From NCBI GenBank assembly GCA_015063645.1, contig SVTS01000025.1:1-33559 (forward strand): 33,559 bases of DNA, read 5' to 3'. Below the pieces are notes generated by a model. That model saw only the letters and a program-made list of their open reading frames with translations. It was not told where the DNA came from and ran no database searches. Of the stretch, positions 32,514 through 33,559 are shown piece after piece. The stretch is from Oscillospiraceae bacterium. GTDB taxonomy: Bacteria > Bacillota > Clostridia > Oscillospirales > CAG-272. A program made the position numbers and the translations under genes. Each line of letters starts with the position of its first letter. The first letter of the stretch is position 1.

Positions 32514-33559
32514 ATGCCCGACGATAAAAGAATACGCCGCGGTCATGCGATGCAGCCCCGTGAAACAACGGAATCCGCGCCTGCTGTGCGATCCGGCAGA
32601 AAAAAGCAGTCCGCAGCACTGGAAGTGCGGCGGGAAGACTTGTCCATGGTGCCGAAAGTGGATTCGGAGGAGAATATCGTCCGTGTCAAAACCGGCGCGG
32701 ACAGAGTTATGCTTGCGCTGATTCTGATTCTTCTGGCACTCGGTTCCATTATGGTATTCAGCGCCAGCTATCCCTCAGCGCTTGCGCAGGAAGGCGACAG
32801 CCTGTACTACATCAAACGTCAGTTGATCTTCATCGCCGTAGGCGTGACGGGAATGATCGTCCTCAGCATGTTCCCGCCGGGATTCTATAAAAGAATGGCA
32901 TTTCCGGTTTTCTGTGCGGCGATCTTTCTTCTCGTCATTGTTCTGATTCCCGGTATCGGTATCTCCAACGGAGAAGCCCGCCGCTGGCTGGGACTCAAGG
33001 GAACACCGTTCACCTTCCAGCCCTCGGAAATAATGAAAGCGGCTCTGGTTATGATGCTGGCATGGTATCTGGATACGTTTCAGGAAGCGGTTACGGACCG
33101 TCTGAACCGAGGCCGCCGCTTTTTCTGGGGCACGCTTGTCCCCTGCGGATTTGTCGGTGTGGCATGCGTTCTGGTGCTGCTAGAAAAGCATCTTTCCGGT
33201 ACGGTCATAGTCGGCTGTATCGGTCTTGCCGTTATGTTTATCGGCGGTGTGCATCCCGGATGGATGTCTGCCATTGTAGGCGTTGGCGGCGCGGCGGCAG
33301 GCGGTTTGTTCCTGCTTGCCAATCCGTATGCATGGGAGAGAATTACCACATTCTTTGACGAAAACGCCGATAAGCTGGATGAAAAATGGCAGACTACCCA
33401 GGGACTGTACGCCATAGGCTCCGGCGGAACACTCGGCGTGGGACTTGGCGGAAGCCGCCAGAAATACAGCTATGTGTCCGAAGCGCAGAACGATTTTATC
33501 TTTACGATCTGGTGTGAAGAGATGGGGTTTGTCGGTGCGGTGGCACTGATTGTCCTGTA
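32514..33559 (+). CDS. ftsW: FtsW/RodA/SpoVE-family lipid II polymerase (3' end cut by window)
   Basis: A membrane glycosyltransferase that polymerises lipid II at the septum with its cognate class B PBP. The frame is open from ATG 32514 (AAAGGAG 6-7 nt upstream) to the window end, at least 348 residues. A hydrophilic N-tail of about 65 residues precedes the membrane part. SEDS landmarks are FTFQPSEIMK, HLSGTVI and SEAQNDFIFTI. Placement after mraY fits ftsW/spoVE. The loss of the stop only reflects the window edge. Confidence 0.93.
   Translation, partial: MPDDKRIRRGHAMQPRETTESAPAVRSGRKKQSAALEVRREDLSMVPKVDSEENIVRVKTGADRVMLALILILLALGSIMVFSASYPSALAQEGDSLYYIKRQLIFIAVGVTGMIVLSMFPPGFYKRMAFPVFCAAIFLLVIVLIPGIGISNGEARRWLGLKGTPFTFQPSEIMKAALVMMLAWYLDTFQEAVTDRLNRGRRFFWGTLVPCGFVGVACVLVLLEKHLSGTVIVGCIGLAVMFIGGVHPGWMSAIVGVGGAAAGGLFLLANPYAWERITTFFDENADKLDEKWQTTQGLYAIGSGGTLGVGLGGSRQKYSYVSEAQNDFIFTIWCEEMGFVGAVALIVL

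Overview
This window looks like a chromosomal segment from a Gram-positive, meso-diaminopimelate-type Clostridia bacterium, probably a gut Oscillospirales-like lineage. That placement is an inference. The evidence is sortases and an LPXTG-like pilin, an HPr with both His15 and Ser46, strong AGGAGG-type ribosome binding sites, TTGxxx-17-TATAAT promoters, a Firmicutes-style mraZ-led division cluster and a GC content a little above one half. I see no phage, insertion sequence or CRISPR array. All large genes look intact; the first (sortase) and last (ftsW) are cut by the window edges.

Layout. (1) 1-2500: end of a pilus locus with a class C sortase (partial), a two-Cna_B-repeat pilin/adhesin with an IPQTG anchor, and a second sortase, all overlapping. 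(2) 2.6-5.3 kb, minus strand: a PHP-domain multidomain protein and an HSL-like esterase, divergent from a SulP anion permease (5.5-7.1 kb); the divergent promoters flank a 9-bp inverted repeat. (3) 7.2-10.3 kb, minus: tsaE-tsaB-GNAT-rpiB-APH-like kinase from one promoter, with the tRNA t6A genes in front. (4) 10.3-11.4 kb, minus: yitT-like membrane protein and tRNA-Arg(CCG). (5) 11.5-13.2 kb: NhaC-type antiporter. (6) 13.2-17.2 kb: a G-rich structured leader, a COG0523/CobW GTPase carrying a tandem His/Asp/Glu/Cys repeat, a second GTPase fused to a TIGR03943/YcgQ-like domain, a transglutaminase-fold protein and a CYTH protein, all tightly spaced. This looks like a metal (probably zinc) handling operon and is the most unusual part. 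(7) 17.2-18.7 kb: tRNA-Leu(GAG), a glycerophosphodiesterase and HPr. (8) 18.9-23.2 kb: uvrC, rsmD, coaD and an FAD-dependent oxidoreductase. (9) 23.4 kb to the end: division and cell-wall cluster mraZ-rsmH-ftsL-like-PASTA PBP-murE-murF-mraY-ftsW.

How it fits together. The last block makes the UDP-MurNAc-pentapeptide and lipid I precursors and the septal transpeptidase/glycosyltransferase pair. Its promoter carries three 10-bp direct repeats that look like MraZ operators. The PBP-murE gap holds an unusual array of paired-hairpin repeats that begins inside the PBP stop codon. Promoter, terminator and operator calls were made by eye and are predictions.
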